A stretch of DNA of 64,000 bases from Camarhynchus parvulus (GCF_901933205.1 NC_044582.1:14985820-15049819); one strand, 5' to 3'; shown: positions 13,948 to 28,674, numbered from the stretch's first letter. Notes: generated by a model from the letters alone, not told the origin. Translations and numbers: made by a program.

Positions 13948-16900
13948 CTCCCCTCAGGTTTTGGTGCAATATGTGGCATGTGAGCTCTGAGCTGCAACTC
14001 AATGTAGACATTTTTTGCTGTTTCATTTCAGGAGAGGTGCTCACTTGGTGCATAAATAAATCTGAAGGTGACTACACCAGATGAAATATTAATAACAACT
14101 CCTCCTTTCCATTTCCACCACACCTTTGGTGATTCTTTGCATTCATACAAACCTGGTAAGTGACTTTCTGAGCTGCAGAAGATGCTGCCTCTTCTTTCTG
14201 GTCCCTCCTGTGTCCCTGCTGCAGCTCTGCAGCCCTGTCTGGCCGCTCCAGTAATTTTGGTCTCTGTGTGTGCTTCAGGCTCCCTGCAGTGAACAGCAGC
14301 TCCCTGCTCAGCACATGATGGATTCCCTGAAACCTCTCTCTGGTCAGCTTTAGTTGCTCTGTTGATCAGGAACAATGTTCCTGATCCCAAAATGGACATT
14401 TGGCAAAGGTAATGCCCTTTCAGAGGATCTTGCAGCAGAGACTGAGAATAAACAGATGCTCTCACTCACAGGGAAACTGAAAGTCTTTGCCTAATCAAAG
14501 GGTGTTGTATGGCCTATTTAATATTAATGAAATTGTCTTTTTAAGCATAATTCAGAGAAAGCTTTGATACACAACTTGCTTTCTCTATTTTATAAAAAGG
14601 TTGAAAAGCACTTCAGCATTTCTAGATTGTTCTTTTCCATTGTTTGAGTTGCAGCAAACATTGATGTGTTAGTCACAATCAAAGTGCCTTTGTTTGGATG
14701 TAAAAGCTTATTTGAAGTGGCATCAAGATTTCCTTTAAATGCCCTGGCTAACAAAAAGGTAAAAAAAACAGTTTATGGATGTGGCTTCTAAAATTCTGTA
14801 CTCAGTGCCCTTTAGTATTGCAATCCCATGTTCTTGAGACTCCTTCCAGCTATATTGTCAGGTTTAGAAGTGAGTAAAGGTGAACTTTATTGAATAAGTT
14901 CATTCTAATGATATTTCATAGGTTTGGGCTTGCGATTAATGGATTGTAAATTTATACTTTAAGACTGGAAGAACATGATCATATAAATTGTCTTATTGAA
15001 GTTAACAGGGCTGTTCTTTGAAGAAAAATGCCACTCAGCAGAACACTTCAATGTATGCATAGCTCTAAGCATATGTTTAAGTTCAAATGAAGTAAATCTT
15101 TTGGTTTTAAGAGAGCTTGACTGTGCTTAGGTTCCTTAAAACATTTATTTTAATATATAAGGTGGCTGCTGCAGTAGCCTTGGGGTGTCATTAATGATTT
15201 AAAAACAATACTCCTTCTGAGCACTCGTGAACATTAGGTAAGAGAGCTACTATTAGTTGGCAACGAAGTTAGAGCCTTAAAAACTCTGTCATCTGATATG
15301 TTTATTAAACTTTCATATGCATTTTGCAGATGCAAAGAAGAACATTTAACTGCACACCAGTTGCTGAAGACTGGCACCTGCTTTCAAGTGTTGTAAATAA
15401 AAAGGTGCCAGAGTGCAGTTCAGTGGTAGTAAGGAAAGGATTTGCTATTGCTAATGTGTCTGCCTACATATTCAGGAAAAAAAAATTGTGGATTTGCTTT
15501 GAAAATCATTTTCCTTGGGTTATTTTGGAATATCCTTTCCCTCACAGACTAATAGTACTTTGTGGAAGGATGGGAAGGAACTCTCTGTGGTCATACTTCT
15601 CTGTAGTGACACAGCACAGTGTGATGAAGGAGCATTGCTGACACAGCAGCCACTGCAATGCATCTCCCTTACAGCAAAACCTGCTCTGTGTAAGGGTAGT
15701 TTGAAGGCAGAAGTTCATTTATTATATTTCTGTAACAAAGACACCTGATGTCTTAATTAAGGAAGCAGTACAAAACGAACAGGAACATTCTACATTATTA
15801 AACAAGGCTATCAAGGTTGAATGTATTTTTTGCTCTATACACGTAGGACACTGTATATACAAAGGAAAGTTTTTTAAAGTAAGCCTTCCAAATCTGAATC
15901 TCAAGGTCCTAATCATAGGTAATCTATCAAGAAACACAAAACAAACAGGGTGGTTAATCCCCTGCTTCTGAAGTGTATCTGCAGGTTACTTGGCAGCACA
16001 AAGCAATCACATGCTCCACAGAGCATCCTTTCCCTCCTTGAGAGAAAATCAGCCCATCATTTCTTTCTCCCCTTTAAATTCCAAGTTAATTTTACATGAG
16101 CCTCCAGGTATTCCATATATTCCATATCCCCAGCCACCCCTCTCTCCAAAACTGACTACTACAATGGTGTCTGGTGTTCACACCTTAAATCAGCCCCAAA
16201 CCTGCTGATTCCCTTTAGCCAGGAGTTCCATTCCCATCAAAGAGGTGATTAACAGGTTATAGCAAAGGTTACAGTCCCTTGGCCTTTTATCTAAAGTAAG
16301 AATAAAGGACAGAGCAGCAGAGATGATGATTGATCAAGTCTAACCCCTTTATATTTGAGCAAACCTCCTGATCATCATTTTACATGACTGAGATCAGTCA
16401 TGGTTCTGCAAATGCCCAGGTACACCCACAAAACCATGGAGAGGGAGGGTCTGTGAGCAGATAATCCCAGAGCCCTTAGTGGCCATTTCTCACCTGTAGC
16501 ATGAACTCTGCTCTACAGCACTTGCTTGCTGTTGTCTTGCAAAACACCATTCTCATTTGCACAAATGAGTTGATACTATGACATCTTTTAAAGTTCTCTT
16601 CCACATAAATGCACAGAACTAGTGGGTTCATAGCACCAGGTTTTCTGCTGGACACTAAGTGGTGCAATTCAGAAGAAATTCAATACTGCCTCTTTTTTAA
16701 AGCCAGGCACAGGTGCATTTTCATGCATTGAAAATAAAAAAAAATCCTTACTGTCTGCGGGTATTGAGAACTAGTACAATGGGTAAATGTTGATTAAATT
16801 ACAGATACACTGCACTGGGCAGTGCTTTAATATTTTTTTTTCATATATTCCCCAAAGAGATGCATACTTTAATTTAAAAGCTCTGGAGAAATAAAAAAGA

Positions 16901-19900
16901 AGACAGTAGTAACATCACCAATAGGATGTAGAGAAATATCAGAGGCCTCATTCAGACATTTTCAGGCTTTTGTACAGCAAAGCTATGAAGGGCTCAGAAA
17001 TGTACAATATCAGAAATGTAGGTTTTCAACATTGCTGCTCTGCTCCAGTGAATGGGCATAAATATATTTATAAAGTTTTGTGTTTGTCACTCAATGACCC
17101 AGTATAAAACCTTTCAAGTTCGTTATTAGAAATATGTTCTGTTCCTTTTCCAAATTCCAGCCTGTACTCTGGAAGTCAAAAGACATATTTTCTATCACAG
17201 GCATTGACAATAAAGATGAAGATTCAATGCCAAATTAGTGCCTAATCAATAGCTCAATACTTTCAGATTTTAATGCACCTGCCCAAGACTAAAACTTATT
17301 TAACAGCTTTTAGGATGCTGATACAAAAGAGGCAACTCACATTTCCCTCTTACCTCTGACTTGGCTCTCGGGAGCTGAGAAGAATCAAAATACTTTCTGT
17401 CATAATACTCAGCAGGATAAGGTGAGTGTTGTCTGAAAAGGACATAGGGCACAGGAAAAGGTGCTGTTCTTACAGGTTCTTTTCCAGCTGGAACCACAGT
17501 TTGAGTTGTAATGGGTACTCTTTTGTTCTCTTACACAAAATTCTCTCTGAGATGGTGTGAGGGAGCTGAGAGCAAGTTATGCTCTGGATATTCACCGATT
17601 TCAGCTAGAAAAACACAACATAGCAGTAATCCACCCATAGCTGACCAGTGAACAAAGCTGGCTAGAATTAATATTAAAATTCATGGTGCTATGCAAAAAT
17701 AAGGCAAGTGTGATCAAGCAATGTGGATATACATGCTTGCTGCTATCAAAGTTCAGAGCTGTTGTGGTCTAAATAATTTTCCAACAGAAAGATGTAGATA
17801 TTTGTTTTGGAAGATCACCTCACTCAATATCTGGCACTTTACTTCTTAACAAATTATTTGAATAATATTTTGGAACCAACTTTTTTTTTAATTAAAATTT
17901 ACAGAAATAATATAAGGTTGGCCTGTGAGTTGTCTGAGCATTCTTATAAATTTCTTTTGTTCTCAATTCTTCCTTGAATTAAAAATAAAGTTCTGGGGAA
18001 CGGAAATTTCTTCTGACAGTTGGTATTTAGAGCAGCATTTCTGTAGCTGCAGCTTAGCCTGGATGTTAAGGAATAACAGAAACTTTTTAAATTATAGAAC
18101 TAATTATCTACACACAGCTGATCAAACACTTTGCACTTCTAGCTGTGAGCACAGCTCACCACATCTGTTGGCCTCTCCCTGGGTAAGTCAGCACTGCGGT
18201 TGCTGCTGTGAGCGTTATGGAGTGGAGACACACCAAAGGCAGCATTAAACTAACAAGCCTTGGATTTGTTACATGACAGCACAAAGCTTCGTGGTGGCTT
18301 TTTGCCTGGAGTCTTACCCAGCCACTTGCTGGGTGTTGGAGCCAGCAGAGGGTTTGAGGGTGCCACAGAACTGGGCAGCTGCATCTGCTGCCTGCTGCAA
18401 AGGCTAATGCTGCTTGGCCTTCACAACCTCCTTCCTCTACTGTTTTAAGGTTTTTTGTTTTTTAAAGTTACTTCAGAAACTCATTGGATCCACAGATTGC
18501 ACTTAATGTTTTTGGAGGACAAAGGCATGACTGTGAATTGGCACATCAAAAAGGGGAACAGTCCAGGAAGACTTGAGGTAGTTTATCCCTCCATGAAAAA
18601 ACTGAGTATCCTTGAGTAGTACAAAGTGGAAGAGGAAATTTGTTAAGATAGGCATAGTGCTCTCTTGAGTACATTGTATTGTGGCTGTAATTTAACATTG
18701 AGAATCTCCTTGTGTCACTTAGCTCATGAGGGCTCCTGGAGCTGCAGGGTAGAAGCACAGCTAATGTACAACGTGCTCACCCTGGCCTGTCACACCCACA
18801 GACTGCATCAAGAGTTGTCAGACTGCAAGAAGAACCTTCCTGCAGACCCAGAGGTTTCCACCTGCAGGGCTGGAAAGGATGTCATCCATGAGCCTAGGCA
18901 CACCCTCCACCCCTGTCCTGTGTGTACATGTCCAGCTTTATGCATATCCATAATCATAGAAAGTCATATGATGTTGTGCTTCATGTTTATGTATAAGAAC
19001 CATGCTACAAAGCTTTCTGATGCTCCATATTGTCTTTGCAAGCAGAAGAGAAGAAGCAGTTGCATCCCTTTTCTTCAGACTTGTGCCACTTTTCCCCTTT
19101 CAGGATCAGCAATTGTCAGCCTGTTGTTTAAAAATCCCTTGTGCTGGTGCTGTTTGTGGTGCCTAAAACTCTTGCTTTCTCCAACAAAAGGCTTTTTATT
19201 GTTACTTTTTCCTCCACTGAATGAGATAATAAGGGCAAGCGATTTTTGATTTAACCTCCTGCTGCTAAGTTTTCAAATTTTAAAGTGTTAACAAAAGGGA
19301 ATGCATGTTTTCAGTGTTGAAAGCTCTGATTATACCATGGTAAAAATTTATAAAAATCAAAGGCAGGCAGACAATAGCAAGCTAGAGATATGTGACTCTC
19401 TTTAACTGCTGGCCTCCTGTAATAGAAATGGAACTTTGTCAAGAAAGCAAGCTGTAAAGAGAGACTGTTCTACCAAGTCTTAGACTGTATCCATTTTGAT
19501 AGATTTAGTTAACCTACAAGGGAACAACAGTATTGACATATATCACTTTGAAAAATGCCAGCTGAATGAGGTATTTTTTGTTTCCTGGGTTACATGCTGA
19601 AGCCATGTCATTTGTTCTGGTTTTTTTCAGTCTCTGCTAACACATTCTGTTCCTGTATTTTATGATTATATGTTCACTCTCTGAACTACCCCAAAGATAT
19701 TGATTGCATTTTTCGGAGAGTGAACAGTATTTCAGTCTATATGAAACTCTCATTTTTGTTCCTAGTTATGTAATCTTTTGGACTAGAAATACAATTAGAT
19801 GACTAAAATTATTAATCTGAATATCTTTAGCTGGTAAATTATTTTTGGTAGGGAAACTTCTGGTTCCATAGTTTTTCTCAGCTGACATAACACATAAGAA

Positions 19901-22900
19901 AGATTTACTCCCAAAGGAGAAAACTAATGAAATTACTTAAATGTAGGTATTGTCCCAGTAGGTTTTTCCTAATAATTAATCACTACCTGGTCCTGTGTCT
20001 TTCAAGTCTCCATCCTGGAAGGATAATGAATACTAAGGAAAGTAACCTTTGGGTTTTTTGAGTCTTCATTAAAACTAAGGATACAGCTGCCTGCTGAGGC
20101 ACCTCACAATGCAGACACAGATCTGGGATTTTAAGATTCAGATCTGTTAAGATTCAGAGCATGACCAGAACACCAAACCAATATTGTCAATGTCACCACT
20201 GCTGTTACTCCCAGCTTGTTTGGGGAGAAGAGTTTGGGTCAGGCTTGTCAACAACGTTTGATGTAAACCAAGCTTTTTACAAGAGAATTGTTCTCTTTTC
20301 CTTTCATTCCCTTGTCTTTTATTTCCTACATGTGTAGTGAGTGCACATCTGTGTGGGATCTCTGTGGTGTGCTGCTGACACCCCATCAAACCTGTGTGCT
20401 GGTAAGGTTCCTCCTGGTGTGGCTCAGACCCTGATTCGAGCTCACTCCTTGTTGTAATAGGACACGAGATGAAGGACACACGCTCTGAAACTTCTAAGGT
20501 AAAAAAGAAGTGAAGTTCATTTCTCAACCTCGATATATATCAAATTCTAAAAATGACTCTGGATTGGACGATGAAATTGCCACTTCTCTAATGACACTGG
20601 TCAAACCAACAGTACATCAAATTTCTCTTCTTCCAGAGAAGAATGCAAAACCAATCATCATTTACATAAAAGTGCGTGAGAAACTCCATTACAAAAATGT
20701 AAACATCAAAAGGTTTAGAAGACCAGGGCGACAACTCCCTGCTCCCTTCCTAGGAGAGCCATCCCTTGTTGTTCAGGGAGGGAGCTGATGGTGTTGGTAG
20801 CAGCTCAGAGCAGCTCTGCTCCCAGAAAACAGATGTGTGATGTGCCCTAGCCTTAGCAGATGGACATGCCATATTCCATTAAAAATGGTTATCCAACTTT
20901 TTGTCATATTGAGGGTGAACAGCTCTTCTCTTTTGCATCAAAGCTTTAACAGGCAAAAAGAGTGAGCTCCTAGAGGAGGGAAGAACTCAAAGGAAAACTT
21001 CCCAGAGTGTCTGAGCACTAGATGATTGTGACCCTTTCAAGTCTGTCTATCTGAGCGGTTGCTGTGCCCACAGTCTCAGCTGCTCTAACTCTGGGATCAC
21101 TGTAATGCACATCCAAGTCTGAACTAATTTACTCTGCTTTTCCTAGGGCAGGTTTGGAGCCTGGCTAATGTGGTCATGGAGCATCTGGAATGCCTTGGCA
21201 TGCATGAGGAGCAAGCTCCCATCTCCACAGAGCAAAGGCAGGGCTTACAGGAATAAACCTCTGGTATCACTGAATTCCAGGAGGAGTGGCTCCAGGAGAA
21301 CTCAGGAAGGAGCAGAAAGCTGCACAGCAGCCTAAGAGCAGCCACACAGAAAATGGATGTGCTGGTATCATGATTGGGTGAGAGACTTCAGGTTCTGAAC
21401 TGCTCCTGTGTTTTAACCACACTTGGTTCTGGTGCCATGAGTGATGTTATGGAATGGTGGTTAAATGGTGTGATGGAAGGTGAATATTCTTTCTGATATT
21501 CAGGAGTAAAATTATTGCCATCCCACTAGCCACTTCTGGCCTTTATAGGAAAGCTGTGCTGATCCATGTTTTATCTTTTTAGGGTACAAACTGTATAACC
21601 AAAGGGACTAACCCCATTTTGGTGAACAGCTGAAAACATTTACTATGGGGAAAAAAATCAAATTATACTGAGAAACATTACTTTTATAAAAGAATTTGTG
21701 CTGAGAAGATGAATCTGCTATGAAAAGCACAGGATTTTGCTGGAAATGTGCCAGAGCAACACTGTCCCAAAGTGATTGATTTGACTTCACTATAAATTTG
21801 CTTAATTCGGATGAATGACTGGGCTTTGGACCAGATGGTTTTTTAGGTGGAAATGATCCAAAATGGGAGTTAAGTGGAAAAGATTTGGGAAAAGTCTTCA
21901 CAGATAAAGACTTAGACCCAAGCCAGCTCCCAAGGATGGTTGTTTTTCTGCCCCAAGTTATTCAGAAACCCAAACTGCAGCAGGATTTCAATGAATGGGT
22001 TTGATTTTGAGAGTCTACAGCATAATGTGAGAAAATGGGCACATTAAAACCTACATTAAATTGAATAATGAATAATGAAACTACACACGGATTGAATAAT
22101 GCTGAATCAATACATGAATGGAAGTGTGTGACAGGGGTTGCTATGGCATCTCCCTTATTTAATAAAGGAATAAATAAAAGAATGGAAATCTCCATAAATG
22201 GTCTCAGCAGAAATTAGAGCTGCTCCTGGTGGCTCTAATATATGCAGTAGCATTTTTTGAAAATTAATTATTTTCTTCCACAAACAAACATGGCTTTTTT
22301 GGATCATGTTTAAAATTATTTTAATTTGTCTAAATTTATGCCAGTTCCAGTTAAATTGTCCCTGAAGCTCACTTGGGGAGTAGGGAAGTTATGAGCAGAG
22401 AGATGTACAAAGTGTTGTGTCCAAATTTCTGGGTCATGCTGGACATGTCACAGGACAAGAAAAATACAGCCCAAAATGCAGTTCCTTGGAGAATGTGGCA
22501 CCTAAACCTCAAAGAACTTGAGCCCTTAATTTTATGACTTGACTTAAAAAAAAAGGGAGAGTTACAGGAATTACTTGATGCCCCTGAGCTGGAAAATCCA
22601 CATTTATATTCCAAATGGAGATGCCAGACCACATCCTCACATGTGAAATCAGGGTGCCCATGGAATTAATTGAGTTACACAATTTGGGTGTGGAAGGAGG
22701 AAAGGGCAAGAAAGTTATGTACAACAGATAATTAATCGATGAAGTTATGATTTGGTTTTACTTGTCAAACATTGATTTTCTCATTTAGCCTTAGCAGGAT
22801 GTGATGATATCACAGACATTGAAAGAGTTTTGCCTGATCTGAGCTTTCAAGGTGTGGTATTTAATTATGTGTAATCAATCTTGTGTTGTAGTTCTTCATC

Positions 22901-25127
22901 TTGAACAGGACAAAGCTGCACATCACATCTTGTAGGTGTCCAGATGTGTAATTTTTTGGCAACAGATATTTATATTTTCTCTGTAGCATCTCTTATTAAT
23001 AAAATCTCAATTATTCTAGCAAATATTTCCATGAAAATGAACAGGAAAAAGGCTGTCATGGCAAAATAAAATATAAAGAAAATTTGGATGAAGCTTCTTA
23101 AAATGGTTTTTTCCTTCAATTTAAAGGTTGAGTGGAGGTTTCTCTGTGCTTGAGCATTTGTTCCCCCTTAAATGTAACACACCCACCACATCTCCTACTG
23201 TTCCTGGAGAGTGTATCAACCTCTAAATGAATAATTTAAGGCTAAGTTAACTTTCCTGAGAAGGAGTTTACTGAATAGATGTAACTGGTGCCCGCTAGTT
23301 ATCACATTCCAGGGTACTTGATGAATAAATTATCTTTTTTCCCTCTAGCATGAAACTAGTCCTAATTTTTAGAAATACATTTGCTCAAAATATCCAAAAA
23401 AAGTCAAATATATTTTTAAGTGTGAAGAGCCTTCACTCACTTGAGTCACAGGCATCTATTTCCACAACAAAATGTAAAAACCAAATGACAAATGATTAAT
23501 GCTTTTCTTAGGAGAAAATATCATTGTTTGCTTGCAGAATCAGGCATTTTCATGTGCTTGGTTTAAAGCTTATCAGTCACTTGAAGGTCACACACCTTTG
23601 TGTAGGTCAGGCAGATGAAGAACCCATCCTTCCCCAGATTCTTGTGAAAAGAGAAAACAGTTCATGGGGATATTTAAAAGTAGCCAAAAAAGTTCATTCA
23701 AAGGGCTCCTTATCTCTTGCTGTTTGTCTGAGTTGCAGCTGAGGAAAGTGGAGCAGATTTATCAGAAAACCCTTCCCCTTGTGAGCTGTGAGCCTGTGCA
23801 ACCTCCCTGTTATGAAAAGGATGCACCACCAGTTACTTACAGCCAGTGAATTGCTGGAGCTAATTAAAAGTATAAATAATTTGCAACAAGAGGATGAATG
23901 GGGCTGGGAAAATTATTTGTCCATGTATTGATTGCAAGTGTATTTTTAAAGTTCTTCATGATCTGATTTTTTCCCACGGGTGGGGGAAAAATTTGGGCCA
24001 GATCATTAACTGGAAACTCAGCACCATTTGAACTGAATTCAGAACTGCTGGACAGTTTTAAATCAGCAAACAAAATTTGGCAGCTGAATATTTTATTCTC
24101 AGTAATAAACTATACTTGAGAATGCATGTGCTCTCTTCTGAGGATTTGCACAGGTACACTTTTCTTTGGCATTATGTCACTTTTCTGCCAAACTGTATTT
24201 TGAAATTTAATGAGAGGCTAAAGGATGTTTATTGAGTTATTAACTGCTTTTCACATATCCATTAGGCTGCAATTTCATCTTTTTACAAGAAGACATTCAA
24301 ACAGCTTCTGACCAAAAATACCCAGTAGGAAAAGTTGTAGCCACCCTAATTCACAAGGGGATTTTCCATGTGCCTCAGGAAGGGACAAACAAACAACTGA
24401 ATTCACTATAATATCACTCCATGCAACTTTCTCTTGCCACTAGTTAGGCCTTAATATACTTAGAAGGTTGCTCTTCTAATTTGAACTGTGTGAGACTTTG
24501 GCTGGAGGCTACTTCTGTGTCCCAGTGATAAAAGGAGACATAAAACAACCCAGTGCCTGATCATGCTCCCTGGCTGTCAGTGAATCATGTTTAATAGCAT
24601 CTCCATTGCAGTTTTGGCCAATTTGCTTGCAATGGCATCCTTTTCCATGGGCTTGCTGCTCAGCAGGCCCTGAAGCAATCTATGAATAACTTCCCAACAG
24701 ATGCTGTTTATGAATTGAAGCAAATGGCTTCCCTGTTTCTCTTTTTTCTCACTTCAATAATTTTCAGTTACATTACAATGAATATTTATAGTCCTATAGC
24801 AGTGCATAAAAATGGGAACAAGCAGACCTGTGCATTGTTTCATACGTGAATGCTGTTCTAATGGCTTCTGCCTCAATGGTTTTAATGTTCTGCTGATGGA
24901 CTGAAAAGAGAATGCAAATTGTAGATCAGTCACTTCCATTCACGGCTTTAGCAGGCTGGGCATTGATGGAAGAGTGTATTAGGAGCAAGTGTAGTGCACC
25001 TGATCTAGAAATAATACACCCCCTAACAGAAGCCTACAGAACCTTCCTACTTGGCTTCATCTCCTGGGAGTAATCCCAAATCTCTGCCCTGTTGAAAGCA
25101 GGAGTTTGCACCAGTTCTTACTGGGTG
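13948..25127. other. intergenic DNA between two LTR copies
   Basis: No recognised gene. The longest open frame is 194 codons (18665-19249, + strand); it is rich in Cys, Leu and Ser, matches no family known to me, and is treated as chance. A minus-strand open frame near 17354-17527 ends at a consensus donor and is listed as a finding. A near-perfect palindrome lies at 14364-14386. The rest is AT-rich unique sequence in which I see nothing specific. Confidence 0.55.
14364..14386. repeat. short near-perfect palindrome
   Basis: Arms GATCAGGAAC and GTTCCTGATC are exact reverse complements of 10 bases separated by AAT. The arms contain TTCC/GGAA cores that could serve as ETS- or STAT-like sites, but that is inference from the core alone. 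Confidence 0.85.
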
Positions 25128-25372
25128 TGTTGGGTTTGTGTGGCCAGATTTTGGGAGTGGGGGGCTGGCAGAGGCTTCTCCCATCTCTGATGGAGCCAAC
25201 ACCAGCCAAAGCTGAGCCTAACAGTGACAGAGCCTCTGGGATAATGTACTTAAGAAAAGGAGAAATAGATCTGTGCAATGGAAACTGCAGTTGGAGGGAG
25301 AATATGGGAGAGAGACAACTCTGCAGAGACCAAGGTCAATGAAGAAGGGGGAGAAGGAGGGGAGGAGACATC
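25128..25372 (+). mobile_element. degraded LTR fragment, avian ERVL-like
   Basis: The stretch begins TGTTGGGTTTGTGTGG and runs through a G-rich segment. It continues through a segment giving GATAATGTACTTAAG, in the position of the LTR's TATA-like element, and then through AGAGACAACTCTGCAGAGACC and a GA-rich tail. This order matches, from memory, an LTR family widespread in birds. Compared with that memory the copy has internal deletions and many substitutions, and its 3' end is unclear, so it is probably old. No retroviral coding sequence is adjacent. Name and boundaries need a repeat-library search. Confidence 0.7.
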
Positions 25373-28300
25373 AGCTCTGGCCAGCCCACTGCACTGGATT
25401 CATCAGGCTCCAGGTAAAATGTGATGTGACTTAGCATAAAATTAATGGTTAGTGGTAGGAGTACACAGTGTTTCAGGTAACTCAGTTGGCAAGTGCAAAG
25501 GAGAAACTGGTTTGTGATCAGCCATCATTCCCTAACAGAATAGTGCAAAATTCTTGTTCAATCCGAAAAAGGCCACTTTACAACACTTTATAATTCTGTA
25601 ACAGTTCTTCAATGTTGTTTAGCCAAGAAAAGTGGTTAGATTTACAACTTTAGATGTTTATTGAGTTTTTTTCCAAGGGAACTGCTCTTGGTGGTGCTTC
25701 ATTCATCTCCAAATGTCTGAACTACTTGTCATTTCTATTAAACAATAGAAGGGCTAAAGAAATAATGCTTTTACTATCACAGTAATTCCAAGATTAATAA
25801 ACCCCTCCAACCTATTAGATACACTTGTACAAACATATTGTCTATAAATCTCTGCTAGATACAAAGCCTGCATATTTAAATACAGAATATGTCAAATTGT
25901 GGCATTTTCCACTGCTCTATAATAAATTCATTTATTCGATAAATATAATTGGAGATATGTATGACCACACACATTATTCACACTACACATCTTTAACACA
26001 GCAGTTTATTCCCAGTACAGAAGCTGGAAATAGGAAACAATCTGAACAATTTCTTGCATCCTAATATGATGGCACTCATGTGGATTGCAGCTTTTAAAAA
26101 TCCACTGTAAATAGAGCACACTAAATAAATATGACTGTTGTGCCTATGAAACCCAGACTGTGTGATTTCATCACTTTTGGCTTCCCATAAATGAATAAAA
26201 AGCATATACCATGTTAACTTACATTATCAATTGCTGTGTCAGAAAAGTAAACTGGAGATATGCAGTGTGTCCTCAGTTCTAGCCCATTAAGTAACAAAAT
26301 AACACAATTACAGCCATGCCAACCTACCCTTGAAAAATTATTTCTTTAACATTCTGGAGTCTGTTCTAAAAGGCACAGATAGCAGAAGGCTGGACTTTCT
26401 AATGGACAGGATAAATTTGACATTTGAAAATGTGAATTTGTTCCATTTCCCATCAATCAGTAACTTGAGGAGTTGCCATGCTGGGTTATTGAGAGGCACC
26501 AGCTTCAGGTCTGGCTGCCCACTCTGGGTGGTGGGACCAGACCTGTGGCTGCCCAGAGAATTTGGCTCCAGCCTTTGACCCACTCCTTCTCCAGCCCCTG
26601 GCATCTGCTACAACTTCCTTATAAACCCCTGGCACCTCTTCCCTGCTCCCTTTGCACCAGGAGAGTGCAATGTGCTGGTGCCTTTCTCACATCTTTGCTG
26701 AGGTTTTTTTTCTGCTCTTCTCTGAGCAGTCCTGCATGAAGTATAGAATCATAAACAAGTCCTTCCCTTGAGATTATATTTAATTAAGAAAGGTACCAAA
26801 CCCACAGTAATGTAAAGGCCTAATTTGAATTTTTCTCCATCTTTTAAGAAAGAAAAAATGCAGCAAAATGTTGACTAGATAAAAAAATGTCTTCTTCCTG
26901 TCAATCACACACAGTGGGTTTTTATTTAATTATTCCATATAATTTATCTTCACAGTTCTCTCTATAACTCATTTCCACAGCTCCTTGCTTCTTGGACAGG
27001 TTATTGATCTAATGTGTGCAGAGGAGGTTTTTTTTAAAGTCAGTCTTTTAATAATAATCACCAATACACAAAATCAAGGAGCTTTTTAATACAGGCAGTA
27101 GTAAAAATTTGATCAATGCGAGCATTAGGCCTTAAATTAATTGTTTCAGCTTACACTTTAGGTAACTTTAACATTACTTCAATATCTGATGTTTTCAGAG
27201 TTTTATCATGTAGGAAATATTATCTTCATAAATCACTGTCAGGTAAGAAAATATGTAACAAAGTGAGTGACCTGAATGATTTTCCAGGGGAAGTTGGGGG
27301 CTGAACTAAATTCTGGCCCTAGCTTCCAGCCCCATGACAATGATTTAATATTGCCAAAATACCAGGGAAAGCACTGAAAAAGCTCCACCCAAAGCTTTTG
27401 ACAAAAATGTTTGTAATGTGTTACAGATAAACAGCTATTGGGACATAGCAGAGGTGAGTTATGCTGAGGAGCAAGACTGAGTCTGTATCTCAGAACTTTT
27501 TTCTTTAGTTCACCACACAAATTCCTACTAAGGAATATTATTGGGATAAGAATTGGAATATTGACTAAGATCAAAAGTGTAAACCCATTGCTGCCACCTA
27601 ATTAACATAAATTAGTTTTTTTTCAAATTATCACAAATTTTAAAGGAAATCTGAAGTAACATGTAGAGAGTGAACTGGGGGGGTCAAGTTGAAGCATTTT
27701 GCATCACACACTGCTCAGCTCCCCTCTGCTCCTTGGGGATCATCACTCCCAGTGGCAAATTCCCTTTGGGAGCAGGAACAGCAGAGCAGCCAGTGTGCCC
27801 CAAGAGAAGTGAAGGAGGTGATAAAATGGGTGTTCTTTCCATGAGGAACAGATACCCATAGAATTCACATATATTCCTTCAGAGGGATTTAATGGTGTGC
27901 ATGTAGTTGTGAACTTCTGTACATTTAAACAATCAGAATGCTGGGTGTTTTAATGAGTTCTTTATTACTGTGGACCATCCATTTGCCACACACCAAGCAG
28001 GCTATAAATACTGATTGATATAAATTATTAATAAAATCAACATCTTTTATCACTTTCTTGCCTGACATAAAATACAATGAGCTGAAAGTCCTACAAATGC
28101 TTTTAAGTGGTTCCCCCTCCACCCCCCAGCACACATGAAGAAAACATTTGATTTTATAAAGCAGTGGAAGTGCTTTTTCTGTGGCTAGAATAAATTTCCT
28201 CAGTGTTTCTATAGTGGAGACTAATAACCAAAGTGGCTTTGTTATTGCCTAACAAAAGGCTAACATGTTTTATCTATAAAAATCATATCTTTCCTTTTGT

Positions 28301-28644
28301 CTGTTTCATCTCAGCCTTGTTTTCTGCTATAGTTAATTACTTTTCTCATAGACAAAATAAACTCCATTAGTAGCAACAAGGGAAATACAGATTAAGGGCT
28401 CAGGGAAGCTTGGATCTTAAAGTTAACATTATTGTGTGAGCTGGAATTTATCAATTTGGGATTAAAAATTAAACACCAAAAATATTATAGAAGCATGATT
28501 CATAGTCAAACCAAAATAGTAGAGTGTTTATTTGATTCCAGAGAAAAGATAGTTGTCTTTATCTTAACTCTATGGGAATTGCAGTGGAAATCAAAAGAAA
28601 TGTGTCTTTCACAAAGCTAAACTTGAAACATCACATGTGATAAT

Positions 28645-28647
<3 letters not shown>

Positions 28648-28674
<27 letters not shown>
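28648..28674. repeat. poly(T) run, 27 bases
   Basis: The longest homopolymer in the window. It is preceded by the perfect palindrome TCACATGTGA (28631-28640) and followed by ACCTTTCCC. If it marks the A tail of a minus-strand retrocopy, the body should lie to the right, but none is recognised. Confidence 0.95.

Noticed and set aside
14072..14314. Minus-strand frame with ACTTACCAG|GTTTGT at about 14157
   Set aside because: The donor is weak and the phase does not fit the neighbouring candidate exons. Composition alone is not evidence.
18665..19249. 194-codon + strand open frame
   Set aside because: No family match. The composition is odd (many Cys, Leu, Ser, His), and no splice or promoter context supports it. 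One such frame is plausible by chance in 64 kb.
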